From NCBI RefSeq assembly GCF_025698545.1, contig NC_068567.1:1736001-1800000 (forward strand): 64,000 nucleotides of DNA, read 5' to 3'. The position numbers were made by a program, and so were the translations under genes. The notes beneath the pieces were generated by a model. That model saw only the letters and a program-made list of their open reading frames with translations, had not been told where the DNA came from and ran no database searches. The stretch comes from Gossypium raimondii. Lineage: Eukaryota > Streptophyta > Magnoliopsida > Malvales > Malvaceae. Each line of letters begins with the position of its first letter. The first letter of the stretch is position 1. Of the stretch, positions 50,061-62,309 are shown one piece after another.

Positions 50061-50739
50061 ACTTTAAAATCAACCCGAAATCGAATAGGGACCTCTTTGC
50101 AACATTTTTAAAATTTCAGATCAAGTATATCATAAATAAATCATTCAAATATTCAATAATGTCATTAACACCTAGATATTATAATACACAATTAAATCCA
50201 AGTCTTAATCAAGCTTATGAAAGCTCTTTTATTGACTCAAACACGAAATAGAATCGAATTGTAAAATTTTGAAAATTCAGGGCCGATGTCGTGACTTCAC
50301 ATTCTCCACGTCATGACGCCGCCAAGCAGTTTGTCACGTCATAACATCAGGCCACTCGACGTCGAGACATTATATACCGTCGGCCAACGTTACAACGAGA
50401 AAATGCGGTCGTTGGGACGAGGACTCTATTTTTAGTACAATTAGGCCATTTGTACAAAAATTGTTATTTTTTATTTTTAATAATTAAATTAAATTTAAAA
50501 AATTTGGCTGAACCGAGTTAGTGCAATTTGGACTTGGGATATAAGATCTTTTGAAACTGAATCATGGTCATCTACACTTGTACTCCAAAGCTTGGACAAA
50601 GGGACTAATGGAACCTATGAAATCAATCTCTCTCTCTCTCTTTTACTTTTTTATTGTAAAATATATATCAATCTCAATCTATTATATACAATAAAAGCTT
50701 AAATTTTCTCATATGAAAAAAAAAAAAGAAATCAAAATT
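50061..50739. other. Old retroelement-derived sequence before the MACPF gene 3' end
   Basis: Continues the text that hosts solo LTR B (AATCAACCCGAAATCGAATAGGGACC). At 50285-50420 it carries a cluster of TGTCGTGAC, CACGTCATGACG and GTCGAGACA motifs like those near the left end of the window. No gene. A CT microsatellite of about seven units lies near 50628-50641. Confidence 0.5.
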
Positions 50740-53700
50740 TCATGGATAATCTAATAATGCAAACTTCACTTGTAAGTTAATCTTACCACTCTCATTGACT
50801 AGTTTAGCTGCAATTACCAACCAGTGTCCTGGAGTATCATGTGGACCGCGTACAACCTCAGATATATCTACATATTTCAGCAGTTTTTTCGATCGAATCG
50901 GTTCCGGTGGGCCATCGGGATATACACCCGAATTAAGTGCAGTCGGAGTTTGTTTCTGTTGTCCAGTCATGGCTGTCCCTTGGGTGAATGAAAATGTCAT
51001 GCTTAGATTCGTAAGGAAACTACCCTTACGGGAAGTGTCAGGCGCAACTGCCCACTCAGTTTTCCTGATTGTGCAGTGGGGTATATGAGTGTAAAGCAGA
51101 CGGAGATGCAAAACCGTCTTTGGCCACTTCCCTTTGCTGATAAGCTGTGCACCAGTTACGACAAAAACACCACCTGAAACTTCTTGCAACCAGTTAGGAT
51201 CGTACTTAATGAGGGATGTGCATACATTCGAGTACCGTTTCCATCTGACTGGCTCTAAAAATTGATCACTGGACTTGTAGTCATCGGAACCTCGCCATTG
51301 ACTAGGTTTGCTTGACGTGAATGTCATTATACTCGGGAGGCTTGAAAGATGTAGCACGTGTAATGCCAACCGGTTGCATTTTTTTCCTTCTAGATACAAC
51401 CGGAGGCCAACTACGGGTTTTAACTCGCTTGTAACCTGAAATAGAACAAAAGAGAATCGCTATAAGTTTATCATATAGTAACAACAGAGAATCGGACGTT
51501 AACATGGCTGCAAAATACACCATAACAAACTATAGGCAAATATATACGTGCCTACGTATACATACATGCAGGATGGAATAGGAATGTAAACTACAGACGA
51601 ATGCTTGCAAAGCCATGTCACAAAGAGTTCATATGTAAAAGACATTTTACTTGTTTACCGATAAAAAAGATTGAAATCAGAATCAACTTCCACTAATGAC
51701 TCGAATCCATTACCTACCAGATTACCAGACAATGCAATCATGGAAAAGAATATGACAGTTTAAGCAGATAAGTTGTAATGTTATTACCAATAAAATATTC
51801 AATGCAACTTCCACTTCCAAAAAGCAAGTCAACTCCACTTTCTAAAACACATTTAGGCCATTAAAAAATTTGTTGACCATGTTACTTAGACTCAGTTGTG
51901 AGTGTTTTTTTAACTTTTTGCATTTGAAGGTCCTTGGACCATACCATGTCTAAAAACCTGTCAAATACGAGTGTCAGATGCAAATACTTAAATGAAGAGT
52001 TGGAGCAACATGAGTACTACACTCGTATATTCATTTCAAGCAAAAAATGCAGTGATGTTCGTCTTATTTTCAGCATTCTCTACACTAGCATGTCGCTCAT
52101 AGAGGTTTTAGTTAAGTTGGGTTCATATGCTATCATATGATTTTCGGTTATCTAGTTCATTGCTTATAACAAGAACATATTTGCGCACCACCTTCATGAA
52201 TTGTGTATTTTGGTTCTACGAAATAACAATTTACAAGTTGTATGACTACCTGTGCAGAGTTGACATGTAACGTAGGACCCAGGAAAGTGAATTGCAGGGA
52301 GGGGCAAGAAGCTTTTCTCGTCTGATGTCTAAGTGGCAGGCCACAGAACATAGGTGCCCATTGTTGTGGAACTTGAAACTCCAAAAAATACCGTAAATCC
52401 TCGGGAGTGGGCTTGTCTACATACAAATTCAGTGAGTTAAAGTCCAATAAAAACAAATTATTTGCAAACATATTGTTGAAAAACACCCAACACCCAAGTT
52501 TGAGTAACAGATATTTTTTACTAGTACTGTCCCGTTACTCAGGAAATGCAAGGGAATACTTACAACGAAGATACAAGTTGATTGCATGACTAAGATATCC
52601 ACTTCCGGGAATCCCCGTCAGAAGAGAAGTAATTGGTACAAACTTGAACAAAATTCCTTCTGGCTTAGCAGGTACCGTCTGGAGCCAGTTCGAGTGACTA
52701 TGCAAGAACGCATTTCCTCCTCTTTTCGAGCAAATGATAGTGAGTCCCTAAAGTTGAAAACAAAATAAAGTAAATAATTCATGGATCTTAGTGATAAATT
52801 TAAAAGAAAATCACATATAACATAAAACTCAAAGTTCTAAACTGACGTCTTTGCTCGATGTTTCTGCTATGCTGGCCAACTGCATGGTGCTTGACTGCAA
52901 AATACGGTTAAAGACGTCGGGCACCTACATAAATATACGGCATTTAGTAAAAATATCAGTGTTTACCGAACAAAAGAAGAAAGGGCCCTTAAATATAAAT
53001 GAGGTGCTTATACTTTTTGTTTGCCATCTCTTGACTTTCTCTGTATTAATGAAGGGCTTTTCCCATCTGAAAACATAACATCTCCGAGGTCCTCCAAATA
53101 CCCTCTAAGCTCGGACGTAGGAATTGTAGAGGAAGAGTTTTGCCTGACACATATTAAATCTTGACCACCGATAGCCATGCCGACTATTATGTGTGTTCCA
53201 TATGTCTGTATGAACCTACCAAAACACAAATTATTAGATATATACTGCATATCATATTACAACTATTGACAACAACAACAGCAGCAGCAATTTTATAACT
53301 TTAAAATGGACTCGAGTAACTTATCCTTGTCTCAAAATTTTCCAATTAGGCAAGTCAGACATTTGCAATAGAAGCACAATTATGTAACAGTTTATATGCC
53401 GAAAGTTCAATCTAATGATCAATAAACAGAATTCTACTTCTTTGAGAGAAAATGTTTAGAAATTAGCTAAAATTGCATAAGAAAGTTGAAAACACATATT
53501 GCAGCTCCTTCATCATCCCACATATAATTAGTTACACTATATTTTTACAGCATACGGCCACATGATCGCCTTAACCAGTTGAGAACCACTTTAATTCAGC
53601 ATAACAATAATATATTTTCTTTAACATAGGCAAGCGTTTATAAAGTAGGGTCACCAGTACTATTTCTTCATTCATTCAAAAAGCATCCGCATAATCCATA

Positions 53701-54711
53701 TGATTCTTATTGCTAAAAATGTGCAAACAATATGTGGAAAAGTTACCTAGACAAGGCTGCTGGATCCCAATGAGGTGGAACAGACTTCTTAACTCTGTCG
53801 TTTAGAACAAGTGGAGATGCTGTAAGGTGTAAATAATACAACGAAATAAAGTAACCATCGAAAGCGAGAGTTTTGGTGTCTGCAGCATCATGAAGCCAAT
53901 TTCCACTCAAATCGAAGATACTGTTAAGATACCCTGAAGGAACTTTTCCTTGTACAGAAGACTTCTGGTTAAGTAACTCAGACATCTGTAAAAGAAATAA
54001 GATTTTGGAACAAATGTAAGGTACAACATCAATAAAACACCAAATTGAACAAATTGCATAAATCTATATACTTTTCTAGCCTTTTCTTTTTCCGGATTTC
54101 TTCATCGTTAAGGTTACAGAAGTTTTCAGCATGATAGACAGTAGCTATCTGATTAATATCAGCCATTATTAACAATTAGTTAACCTCAAGCTAGTTGTTA
54201 TTTTTATTTAAGAATTCATGAACTCAGCCTCTTTTTCCTAGTCAAAATTGTACACTTATTCAAACCAACAAGTTGAAGTAACCTTAGAACACAAGCTGGC
54301 CATTTGAGACTAGTATTAGCTCCTTTTTGTTTTTGACCCAAACCATAAAATTACAAAACAAAAACAAACCCATGGATCAAATCAAGGAATCAAAGCAAAA
54401 AAATAAAATAAAATCCCAGAGTTGGATTTTTCAAAATAACATGCTTTAAAAAAATCCCAGACCTGATTGAATTCAAGAACATCAGATTTGAAACGAATAC
54501 GATCGCCTTTATCAAGACGAATATCTTGAGAAACTTCTTTCATAGTAAAAGAAGCAGCACCTGGGAAAACAATGTCTCGTTTGTTGGTTTCATCAAGCAC
54601 CAGTAACCTTGTTCCTTTAGCATATTTCAATCTGAAATCTCCAGTTATATCGTACCCTTTTCCCAAAGCTTCCATAGCTAATACCTCTATTGGTTTCTTT
54701 GTTTCTTCCAT
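50740..54711 (-). CDS. MACPF-domain protein (CAD1/NSL1 family), 7 exons
   Basis: Plant MACPF proteins carry the fold of perforin and complement C6-C9. Arabidopsis members CAD1 and NSL1 restrain salicylate-dependent cell death and immunity; pore formation by them is not established. Exons: 54711-54463, 53985-53747, 53215-53014, 52924-52847, 52747-52564, 52425-52250, 51435-50740; all GT-AG and in phase, 607 aa, the usual length. The MACPF signature is TYGTHIIVGMAIGGQD at about 167-182. Other family blocks are DVMFSDGKSP, QRKSRDGKQKVPDVFNRIL, GSGYLSHAINLYLRYKPTPEDL, FLEFQVPQQWAPMFCGLPLRH and the C-terminal GHWLVIAAKLVNESGKINLQVKFALLDY. There is no signal peptide or obvious membrane helix at the N-terminus (MEETKKPIEVLAMEALGKGYD). 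It looks closest to the At4g24290-type subgroup by memory. Apparently intact. Confidence 0.93.
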
Positions 54712-54857
54712 ACCCAGAACTCAAAAAATCACAATAACAGCAGCGTTGGGTATAGAATTGGAGCTTTGGGTAGATTTCTTTTGGGGGGAGAAAGGGATAG
54801 GAATAGTACAAAAATTAAAGGGTCAACTGTATTGTTGTATGCCATATTTGAATTGTA

Positions 54858-54867
54858 GTATATATAG
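54858..54867 (-). promoter_or_regulatory. Candidate TATA box of the MACPF gene
   Basis: The minus strand reads CTATATATAC in otherwise mixed sequence, about 150 bases before the ATG at 54711. This would give a leader of about 115 bases. The match is good and the local base composition is not extremely AT-rich, so this is the best-supported core promoter site in the window. Confidence 0.55.
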
Positions 54868-54929
54868 AAGGGGAATGGAGGAAAAAGACAAAGGATATTT
54901 ACTTGAGTAGGTTGATGAAGGAAGAGAGA

Positions 54930-56932
54930 CAGATACGTTAAGGCGTTGACAAACAGGTTTTCTATTTAAATTCCCTTTTAACGAGGATTGAATATGAATG
55001 GAATTTTAACATTCAAAAGGGAAAAAATATGAAAGGAATTTTCATGGTAAAAAATGATACATTTTATTTATGTGCAATATATGTCGATTTTTTTAATTAA
55101 TCAAATAGATTTTTTTCAAGATTTAAGTAAATAAGTCGATTTTAAAGAGAATGTGTAAAAGGGCGTTCAGTGGGCCACTTTTTGCATAGTTGACAGTAAA
55201 TTTTTGCATAGTTAACACGAAAGCTCTTCCAACTAGGTGAGCAATCTGTTGACATGTCGGGAAAGCTTCTTGTTGGACATACTTTCATATACTCTCTGTC
55301 CAAAATCGGCCTATTTCCTTAAATCTTTAAAGTGTGTAATTTTTTTTTTTGGCGATATGACCTTGAAAAAGAATTTGAAAAGTATTACATTGAAAAACTA
55401 GTTAATGATCAAAAAAGACAATTGAATAGTTCGGTGACTATTTTATAACTTTTCATAGTTAGGTGACCAAAAAAAATTAATAATAGTTGGGTGATAAAAA
55501 AGAAAAAGAAAACTATTGTTTGATAACCTCTATTGTAATTTACCCAAAATATTTTAAACTCCAAAATATGACCTATTAGTCGGATGTTCACCTTCTCTAC
55601 GACTATAGTGTCATCGAATCTTTGTGATACCAAAAAATTTTAAAATAATTCATAAAATATCTTAAAACCTAATGAAATTATGTAACTCAATAAAACATTA
55701 AATAATTCTTAAAATATTAAAGAATTATTATCCTAAAAGAGTGAATTAAAATATAAAAAAATATTTTTTAAGAAAATATGAAGCTGAGTAATTTAATCTT
55801 TAATTATTTTTAATAATAAGTTTATCGGAATGTAAGATTATTTAAAGTATTATTGAGTATATTCATTTAGTTAAAAGCATATTTTATTAAATATAAATAT
55901 CGATATAATTGAAGTCGATTTAATTCAAATATATAATTGAAGGTTATCCATTTTGAAAAAGAAAATAAATCTTATCCTATTTAACGAAACTAGTTCCTTA
56001 ATTTCATCTATTTTAGTAATGTCTAAGATAAGCTATAATGGAGCAAAATTATAAAAATAAAGGATTAAATTGTCATAAAATCAATATTATTATAAGAATC
56101 TTATATGATCTAAGATTTAAGATTGAAATTAGCCTCTATATTATTAAATCTCACCGTTATTGAAATTATATAATTGAGAATCTTACATTACTATTGGGAG
56201 TAAAATTCAATAATAATAAAACGCACTATAAATACTTAGATGAAGATCGTCGAGATCGTGCCGATGGACATATATTTTACTTTGGTACTAATACATATTG
56301 ATATTAGTACATTTTGCCGTATCGTTTTAGGTTATCGGTATTTTTATAATATTTTTCATATATAGTATATAAATATACCTCAACTATATAAATATATTTA
56401 TGCAAATATAAAATTTAAGATTACCAATAACTTAACATGATTATATTTTATTTTTAAATGTAGTTATAAAAAATTTAAAAATAAATCAACCAATGCTCTA
56501 AAAATGCTTACTCTTTTAATTTCAAAGCTAAATATATCATTTTGTATATATTTTTCTTTCACCAAACTAATGGATACTACGTAATCTAATTTAAATAAGA
56601 TGATACACTACTTGTGAAGTTAAAAATTAAGTAAATTACGGTAAAGATTACTCATCCGTTGTAAAAATAAAAACACCCAAAATTTAAGATAGTTAAGTAA
56701 CTAAAAAGACAAATTGAATAGTAAATTATAACTTTTCAGAGTGACAAAAAAGTTAATAAAAAGTAATTATTTTATAAATTTTGTAATTTAGCCACAAAAA
56801 AAAATCATAATTGGTTTTACTACTAATATAGTTTATTAGCTTAAAATTTTTCACATTTAACATGTGTTGTAGTACCAAAGTACTTGTATTCACATTAAAC
56901 TTTAATTAACATCAAATCTTGCTGGTAAAAAG
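54930..56932. other. AT-rich intergenic DNA with partial copies of a dispersed repeat
   Basis: Two segments, 55380-55555 and 56620-56830, read on the minus strand as GTAAATTACAATAGAGGTTATC... and 'agtcacc-aactattcaatt', matching the left third of the elements at 10495 and 62310. The rest is AT-rich; no gene found. Confidence 0.5.
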
Positions 56933-58195
56933 TAGCACATGTTGGGGTTTTTTTACTCAAATAATATTTAAAAAAATACCTAAATGGCCTGTTGCAAGAA
57001 TTATGTACCAAAATGTTACATTCAAATGGGTGGAGGGTGGTGCATAAGCATCACCACCTTGATTCTGACACAATTTTGTTAAAAAAAGAGAGGGTATAGG
57101 GGTGTGGTGCCTATATGATGGGCGACAAACCTAGTATTTTTCCTTCCCCACACTCCCCCATCCGGCTTATTTTTGTAAGGCATTATTTGATTAAAAAGAG
57201 CTATTAAGGTATGTCTGTATTTATTTTATATTTTTATTCATTCATAATTTATTTTTAATGTTTATCAAGTAAAAAAGCCTATTTATGTTATGTACAAAAA
57301 TATTTTATTTTTATGTAATTTATTTGTTATATGTGTTTTAGGTAGATTAGATTTATTTTTATGAAATTTATTTGACATGTTATTTTAATTATTTTAATAT
57401 TTTTTTCTGAGGTAAAAGATGAAACCATTGATATGAAATTTAGAATTTATGAGATAAATTAGGAATTAGTTTATATGTTCTAAATTTTTACGATTTTATA
57501 ATTGAGAATAAGAGTTTATGTTTTAAATTTTATTTTACGTTTTTATAAATATTAAAATAAAATTTCCTTTAAAGTTCTATGTAAAAAAATATTTTTGACA
57601 ATAATTAAGTTGGCATGTTATTATATATATATTATATTTTAAACCAAAACATTTTATTTATTATCATTTTAAAATAATAATAAAAATATTCGTATTTATT
57701 ATGTATAGTTTATGTTATGTTTTTGTTATATTTTTTATTGGCATGTTATTTTATTATTTTAATATTATTTTTATTTTTATGTAGGTAAAAGATTAAACCA
57801 TTGAGATAAAATTTGTAAATAGGACCATTGAGTTGAAATTTATAAGGTATATTTATTTTTGTTAATGTAGTATAGCAAAAAACATGACGTGGACAAACTG
57901 TTTGATTTTTTTTGTAATTAAAAGTAATATATAAAATTTAACTATTTTGATAAATATTTAAAATGAGCCGGATAAGGAGTATAGGGGGAAAAATATTAGA
58001 TGTTCCGCCTATCTATTAAATAGGTACCACACTCCTATACCCATTTTTTTTCAACGAAATTATGTCAGAATCAAAATGGTGCCGGTTATGCACTACCCTC
58101 CACCCATTTGAATATATCATTTTGGTACATAATTTTTACAACATGCCATTTAAGTATCTTTTTTAATATTATTTGGATAAAAAACCCCACATGCT
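56933..58195. mobile_element. Mutator-like non-autonomous element with about 240 bp terminal inverted repeats
   Basis: Left repeat 56933-57174 and right repeat 57959-58195 are inverted copies. Both arms contain GGGGTTTTTT, CAAATAATATT, AATTATGTACCAAAATG, TTCAAATGGGTGGAGGGT, TTGATTCTGACA, GGGTATAGG-GTGTGGT and ATCCGGCT. About 780 bases of AT-rich, non-coding sequence separate them. Long inverted ends with no transposase are typical of non-autonomous MULEs. I could not find a convincing 9 bp target duplication, so the superfamily is inferred from architecture alone. Confidence 0.75.
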
Positions 58196-58918
58196 GAGTT
58201 TATTTTATTATTTTTTATTCTGAGCAACCACATTTCACAATGCATAGCAAACACGGCACTATACAGAGGAGTCTCCCATGTCCAAACACAAGTGTATGTA
58301 CATTGCCTACATTCAACTACCCTGTTATCTACATTTATTAACCCAACAAATTTTCATTTAGAACAATAAACAATACATAGTAAATTTAGTCAAAGTGATC
58401 CATCCATACAAGGATCCTGCCAAATTTTGGTCTGAAAAATGGAGGAAAAAGAAAATACATTCTCAAAACACACAATTCAGCTTCACCAAGAGGGAAAGGA
58501 ACAGGATGACACTATTGGAGATGGGAGAGAAATGTGTGACAAATTGACAATAGCATAGCTTTAAGGTTGACGGAAGAATAAATGTAGGTTTGATCTCTCC
58601 TACCACGTGTTGTCTCTAAATAGGCCAGTTGATTTCTTGTTAGATAAGTAATGTGACATGAGATGACCAAGCAAAGTATAGGAGTCACAAGCAATAGATA
58701 TTTTGTCGAAGTGTCAAGAGTGTTGCATGTTACCTATGACTTGGAGGAACAGGCGAAAGTGACTTGATGGCAAAGCATGTGTGACAATAACAAGTCAAGG
58801 AGCCCAGAACTAAAGCAATTCCTAAATTCCGAGGAGACACACAACTCTTTGCTCCTAGAACACACCATAAACTTCTAATTTCGGTAGAAGCACAGTAGAA
58901 GCTCTTATACTAGTTGTC
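58196..58918. other. Intergenic DNA of mixed composition
   Basis: Less AT-rich than most gaps (for example around 58690-58870) but with no coherent reading frame or domain. It may be an unrecognised old repeat. Nothing further can be supported. Confidence 0.35.
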
Positions 58919-59217
58919 AAATTACATTTTGTCCTATTTATTAAAAAATAAACAAATCAGTCATGATATGTGAGATCAAAAATCAAACTAATTTTTTTAG
59001 TAAATTTTCTTTTAAATCTGTTAAAAACTGGTTCTTTTACACTGTGAGGTACGTACAGCACATCACATGTAATTATCTGATTATTTTACCAGACACACCA
59101 GTTTTTAAGAGTAAAAAATGGATAAAAATATTAATTGAAAATACTAGTTTGCTCTTAGATTTAATGTACAAAGACTAATTTGCTTATTTTTGGGGTAAAA
59201 GGAACAAAATACAATCT
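58919..59217. mobile_element. Non-coding inverted-repeat element, family C copy 2
   Basis: The left end AAATTACATTTTGTCCTATTTATT and the right end (minus strand: TTGTATTTTGTTCCTTTTACC) are inverted, and both arms continue with AATAAG/CAAAT(T)AGTC text. The ends match those at 30729-31038. Class not determined. Confidence 0.55.
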
Positions 59218-59410
59218 GAATCCTAGTACAAAGACCTCCATGATACTTTTACCTCTAATTTTCCTTTGAAGGATTATCTCAGCATAAATGGGCTACTTCA
59301 ACTATCACAATGTTACATCTTTAACCATCTTTCTATGATCAAGTACTACTCGCTCCTCGAGCGATTATGTAGCATAGTAGCAGCAATTGAAGTGATAAGC
59401 CTAAACAAAA

Positions 59411-59516
59411 TCCGAATTTCTCACTAACTTCCATAGCCTCACCTGTTCTTGCACTTCAGCTTCCTCCTGTTGCTCGTGTTCCCAGTTTCTCCGCTCAGAC
59501 TCGCAATCCCTCTCAT
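59411..59516 (-). pseudogene. Decayed duplicate of part of the DEAD-box helicase 21 N-terminal coding region
   Basis: Bases 59442-59516 align without gaps to 61680-61754 inside the helicase gene on the same strand, differing mainly by transitions. The minus-strand translation contains ERDCESERRNWEHEQQEEA, against [19 protein letters not shown] in the gene. A second block (GTTAGTGAGAAATTCGGATTTT, 59409-59426 region) resembles the gene's PSEKFRF codons near 61560, with about 80 bases missing between the blocks. It starts about 0.4 kb after the gene's stop codon. It is a remnant only, with no usable reading frame. Confidence 0.65.
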
Positions 59517-59913
59517 GTTAAATGAGATGAATAGCTTAACTGCTAAAAGAGGTGGTAATTTTGTCAATCTGTCACAACTCACAAGCATAACAAATGAAGG
59601 GATAGTCGTTCAAATTCTCATGCAAACCACGAATGAAAGTTTTGCATACATAATACAGCCAAACAAGCCACATACCATTATAGCAGTCATAAATGTTACA
59701 ATCCCAGACAAGATATATATAATATTAATCAAAGACCAGAAATTAAAAATAGTTCAAAATGTTACTTTTGCTATGATCAGCAATTGTAGTAGCAAGTAAA
59801 GGCAAAGTCAGCAACTAACACTTTCAAATGCTGCAATAACAGTACAAAAGCAATCACTTGTAAGCAGCAATGAAAGAAAATTTGGCAACTAAAATACCAT
59901 AGTACAGAGCTTC

Positions 59914-61965
59914 TCAGTGTGCAAATACAGTGTCATTGCGTCTAGGAGGTCTATCAGGAATTGTTCCTGGTTTGAATTTAGAAGCTTCATGCTTTGCCAG
60001 CTCATGAGGCACAGGGCTGCCACTTTGAACAAGCATCTGCTTGAGATCGAAGAAGACATCGGTGTCGTGAAGAGTCAAAAATGTTGTAGCCACACCAGTC
60101 TTCCCTGCACGTCCTGTTCTTCCAATACGATGCGTATACATTTCAATATTACCAGGCATATCATAGTTTATTACATGAGCCACATCTGGAATATCAATTC
60201 CACGACCTGCAACATCTGTAGCAACAAGGACATTGAATCTCTTGGCCCTAAAACCCTCAAGGCTAATTTCTCTCTGCTCCTGTGACCTTCCACCATGCAA
60301 AGTTGTTACTTTATAACCAGACTTATCAAGATTCTTTGAAATAGTATCAGCATTCTTCTTGGTATTGACAAACACAATTGCGGTCTTATCCCCAAGCTCA
60401 TCAAGCAACTTCTGTAATCTCGGAAACTTCTCTGATTCCTTCACCATCATCACCTGTTGAGAAATTAAATCGGTAGCCTTTCCAGCTGTACCAATGGTGA
60501 CCACAACAGGATTCCTTAAATATTTCCTGGCTAGCCTCTCAACAGCTGGAGGCATCGTAGCACTAAACATATAAGTAGTCCGATATATCCTTTTTTCATC
60601 AAGCTCTTCATCTTCATTCTCCGGTTTCAAATTACTAGATGGCATAGCATCCAATACACCAACAACTTGGGGTTCAAAACCCATATCTATCATCCTATCA
60701 GCTTCATCAAGAACCACATAATTACACTGATTCAACACAGCATACCGCCTCTCTAAACAATCAAGCAATCGACCGGGGGTCGCAATAACAACCTCACAAC
60801 CTTGTCTAATCCTAAACCCTTGTTCCTCTATTGACTGACCCCCAACAATTGAAACAACTTTAATACCTAAATAATGTGCAAACTTCATGGTTTCATCCTC
60901 AATTTGTTGAGCAAGTTCACGAGTCGGAGCCATTACAACAGCATAAGGCCCCTCAGCTTCATTCTCTTCACTCATAGGAGGTAATCTAGATATATAAGCT
61001 AACATAGGCAAAACAAAAGCAGCAGTCTTACCTGATCCTGTCTCTGCAATCCCAATTACATCCCTTTGTTGCAACCCCAAAGGAATAGCCGCCATTTGTA
61101 TAGGTGAAGGCTTCTTATACCCAACTCTTTCCACTGCTTTCAATAACTCGGCAGTCAATTTACTCTCACTCCAACTCCTCATGGGGCGTGGTATTTTCGA
61201 CCCTTTATAGGAAATATTAAAATCTTCCCTGAAAATCCTCCAATCTCTTTCAGTCATTTCCTCAAGCTTCTTATCAGACCAATGCTTATCGACCCTCATA
61301 TCAAAAGTATCATAAGTATTCGCTGCTTCTTCTTTTAACTTCTGTGCCGCAGCTTCCTCTGGTTTCTCTTCAACACCATCTTTTTTCCTAATTTCTTCTC
61401 TCATCTCCTTTTCATTCTTAGCCGCTAACTTCTTCTGTTCTCTCCGATCCATCCCAGCTCTAAACCCTCTCCCAAACAAAAGCTGAGCCTCATGAGGGTT
61501 TTGATACAAAGAATTCATATCCCTCGAAGTATCTTCCGTGTTTTCCCAATCGAAAGAAAACCTAAATTTCTCACTAGGTTTAATAACCCTTTTCTTGGGC
61601 TTCTTCGATCCGAGATATTGCTCTTTAATCGCTTCCAATTCCTTCTCCCTTTCCCTCTCCGCTAACTTCTCCGACCTCGCCCGTTCCCGCGCCTTGGCTT
61701 CCTCCTCCCGCTCGCGCTCACGGTTCCTCCGCTCAGACTCTCGATCCCTCTCACGCTGCCGTTCCCGGTCGCGTCGGTCGGAAGAATCAGAAGTGGGTTT
61801 ACCAGAAGAAGAATCGGAACGGTTATTGGCGGCGCCATTGGCGGAACGGAGGTCTTCGATGCGGCGTTTCTGTTGGGCGCGTTGCTCCTCGAGGCGTTGA
61901 AGGGCTAACTGTTCGCGTTGGGCTTTGGTTAAAAACACGGGTTTTGGAGGATTGTTGTTGCTCAT
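59914..61965 (-). CDS. RH21: DEAD-box ATP-dependent RNA helicase 21 (Prp28/U5-100K homologue)
   Basis: Nuclear spliceosomal helicase. Prp28 exchanges U1 for U6 at the 5' splice site when the tri-snRNP joins, and belongs to the U5 snRNP in animals and plants. The 683 aa frame is uninterrupted. Residues 1-25 carry the conserved [13 protein letters not shown]; 62-112 are an Arg/Glu/Asp-rich RS-like tract; 125-250 are a Prp28-specific region ending [11 protein letters not shown]. Helicase motifs: Q (YKKPSPIQ, 283-290), I AETGSGKT (307-314), Ia PTRELAQQ (347-354), Ib TPGRL (396-400), II DEAD (420-423), III SAT (468-470), IV VFVNT (about 531-535), [11 protein letters not shown] (582-591), [12 protein letters not shown] (612-621). 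It ends with [20 protein letters not shown], the family C-terminus. All catalytic residues are present. The start gives the canonical [10 protein letters not shown] copy of part of the RS-like region lies downstream of the stop. Confidence 0.96.
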   Translation of the reverse strand: MSNNNPPKPVFLTKAQREQLALQRLEEQRAQQKRRIEDLRSANGAANNRSDSSSGKPTSDSSDRRDRERQRERDRESERRNREREREEEAKARERARSEKLAEREREKELEAIKEQYLGSKKPKKRVIKPSEKFRFSFDWENTEDTSRDMNSLYQNPHEAQLLFGRGFRAGMDRREQKKLAAKNEKEMREEIRKKDGVEEKPEEAAAQKLKEEAANTYDTFDMRVDKHWSDKKLEEMTERDWRIFREDFNISYKGSKIPRPMRSWSESKLTAELLKAVERVGYKKPSPIQMAAIPLGLQQRDVIGIAETGSGKTAAFVLPMLAYISRLPPMSEENEAEGPYAVVMAPTRELAQQIEDETMKFAHYLGIKVVSIVGGQSIEEQGFRIRQGCEVVIATPGRLLDCLERRYAVLNQCNYVVLDEADRMIDMGFEPQVVGVLDAMPSSNLKPENEDEELDEKRIYRTTYMFSATMPPAVERLARKYLRNPVVVTIGTAGKATDLISQQVMMVKESEKFPRLQKLLDELGDKTAIVFVNTKKNADTISKNLDKSGYKVTTLHGGRSQEQREISLEGFRAKRFNVLVATDVAGRGIDIPDVAHVINYDMPGNIEMYTHRIGRTGRAGKTGVATTFLTLHDTDVFFDLKQMLVQSGSPVPHELAKHEASKFKPGTIPDRPPRRNDTVFAH

Positions 61966-62089
61966 GGCTTGTGAAGAAGACGACGGCTTTCAAATTGGTA
62001 AAGTTGCAGAGGAAAGCAAAAATGAGGTACTGAAGATACTCCAATGATGAATTTCGAGGTTTTGATTGTAAATTTCGCTTCCTATCCAA

Positions 62090-62309
62090 GTTTTATTTTA
62101 GAATTTGGTTAAATTTCGGTTTTGGTCCCTTGTATTTATAAAATATGAGGCTAAATTAGAAATTTATCATCTCTTCAGTTTTACAATATTGTAAAGAATC
62201 ATTTTTATATTACAATATTGAAATGGTGTTTTTGTGTTTTTTTTATAATTACAATATTGTAATAAAAAATCCATAATTTTTGTATTTGAAGGAAAAAAAT
62301 CAAGGGAAA
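62090..62309. other. Upstream region of the helicase 21 gene
   Basis: Presumed 5' leader and promoter. 'ttacaatattgtaa' palindromes recur at about 62182, 62211 and 62250, a short local repeat. No TATA box recognised. Confidence 0.35.

Noticed and set aside
59449..59799. 116-codon plus-strand frame with a hydrophobic start resembling a signal peptide
   Set aside because: Its first part is antisense to the helicase-derived fragment; the rest is low-complexity Asn/Ile/Thr-rich with no domain. Most likely chance.
61538..61900. Ser/Arg-rich plus-strand frame
   Set aside because: Antisense shadow of the helicase's Arg/Glu-rich N-terminal tract.
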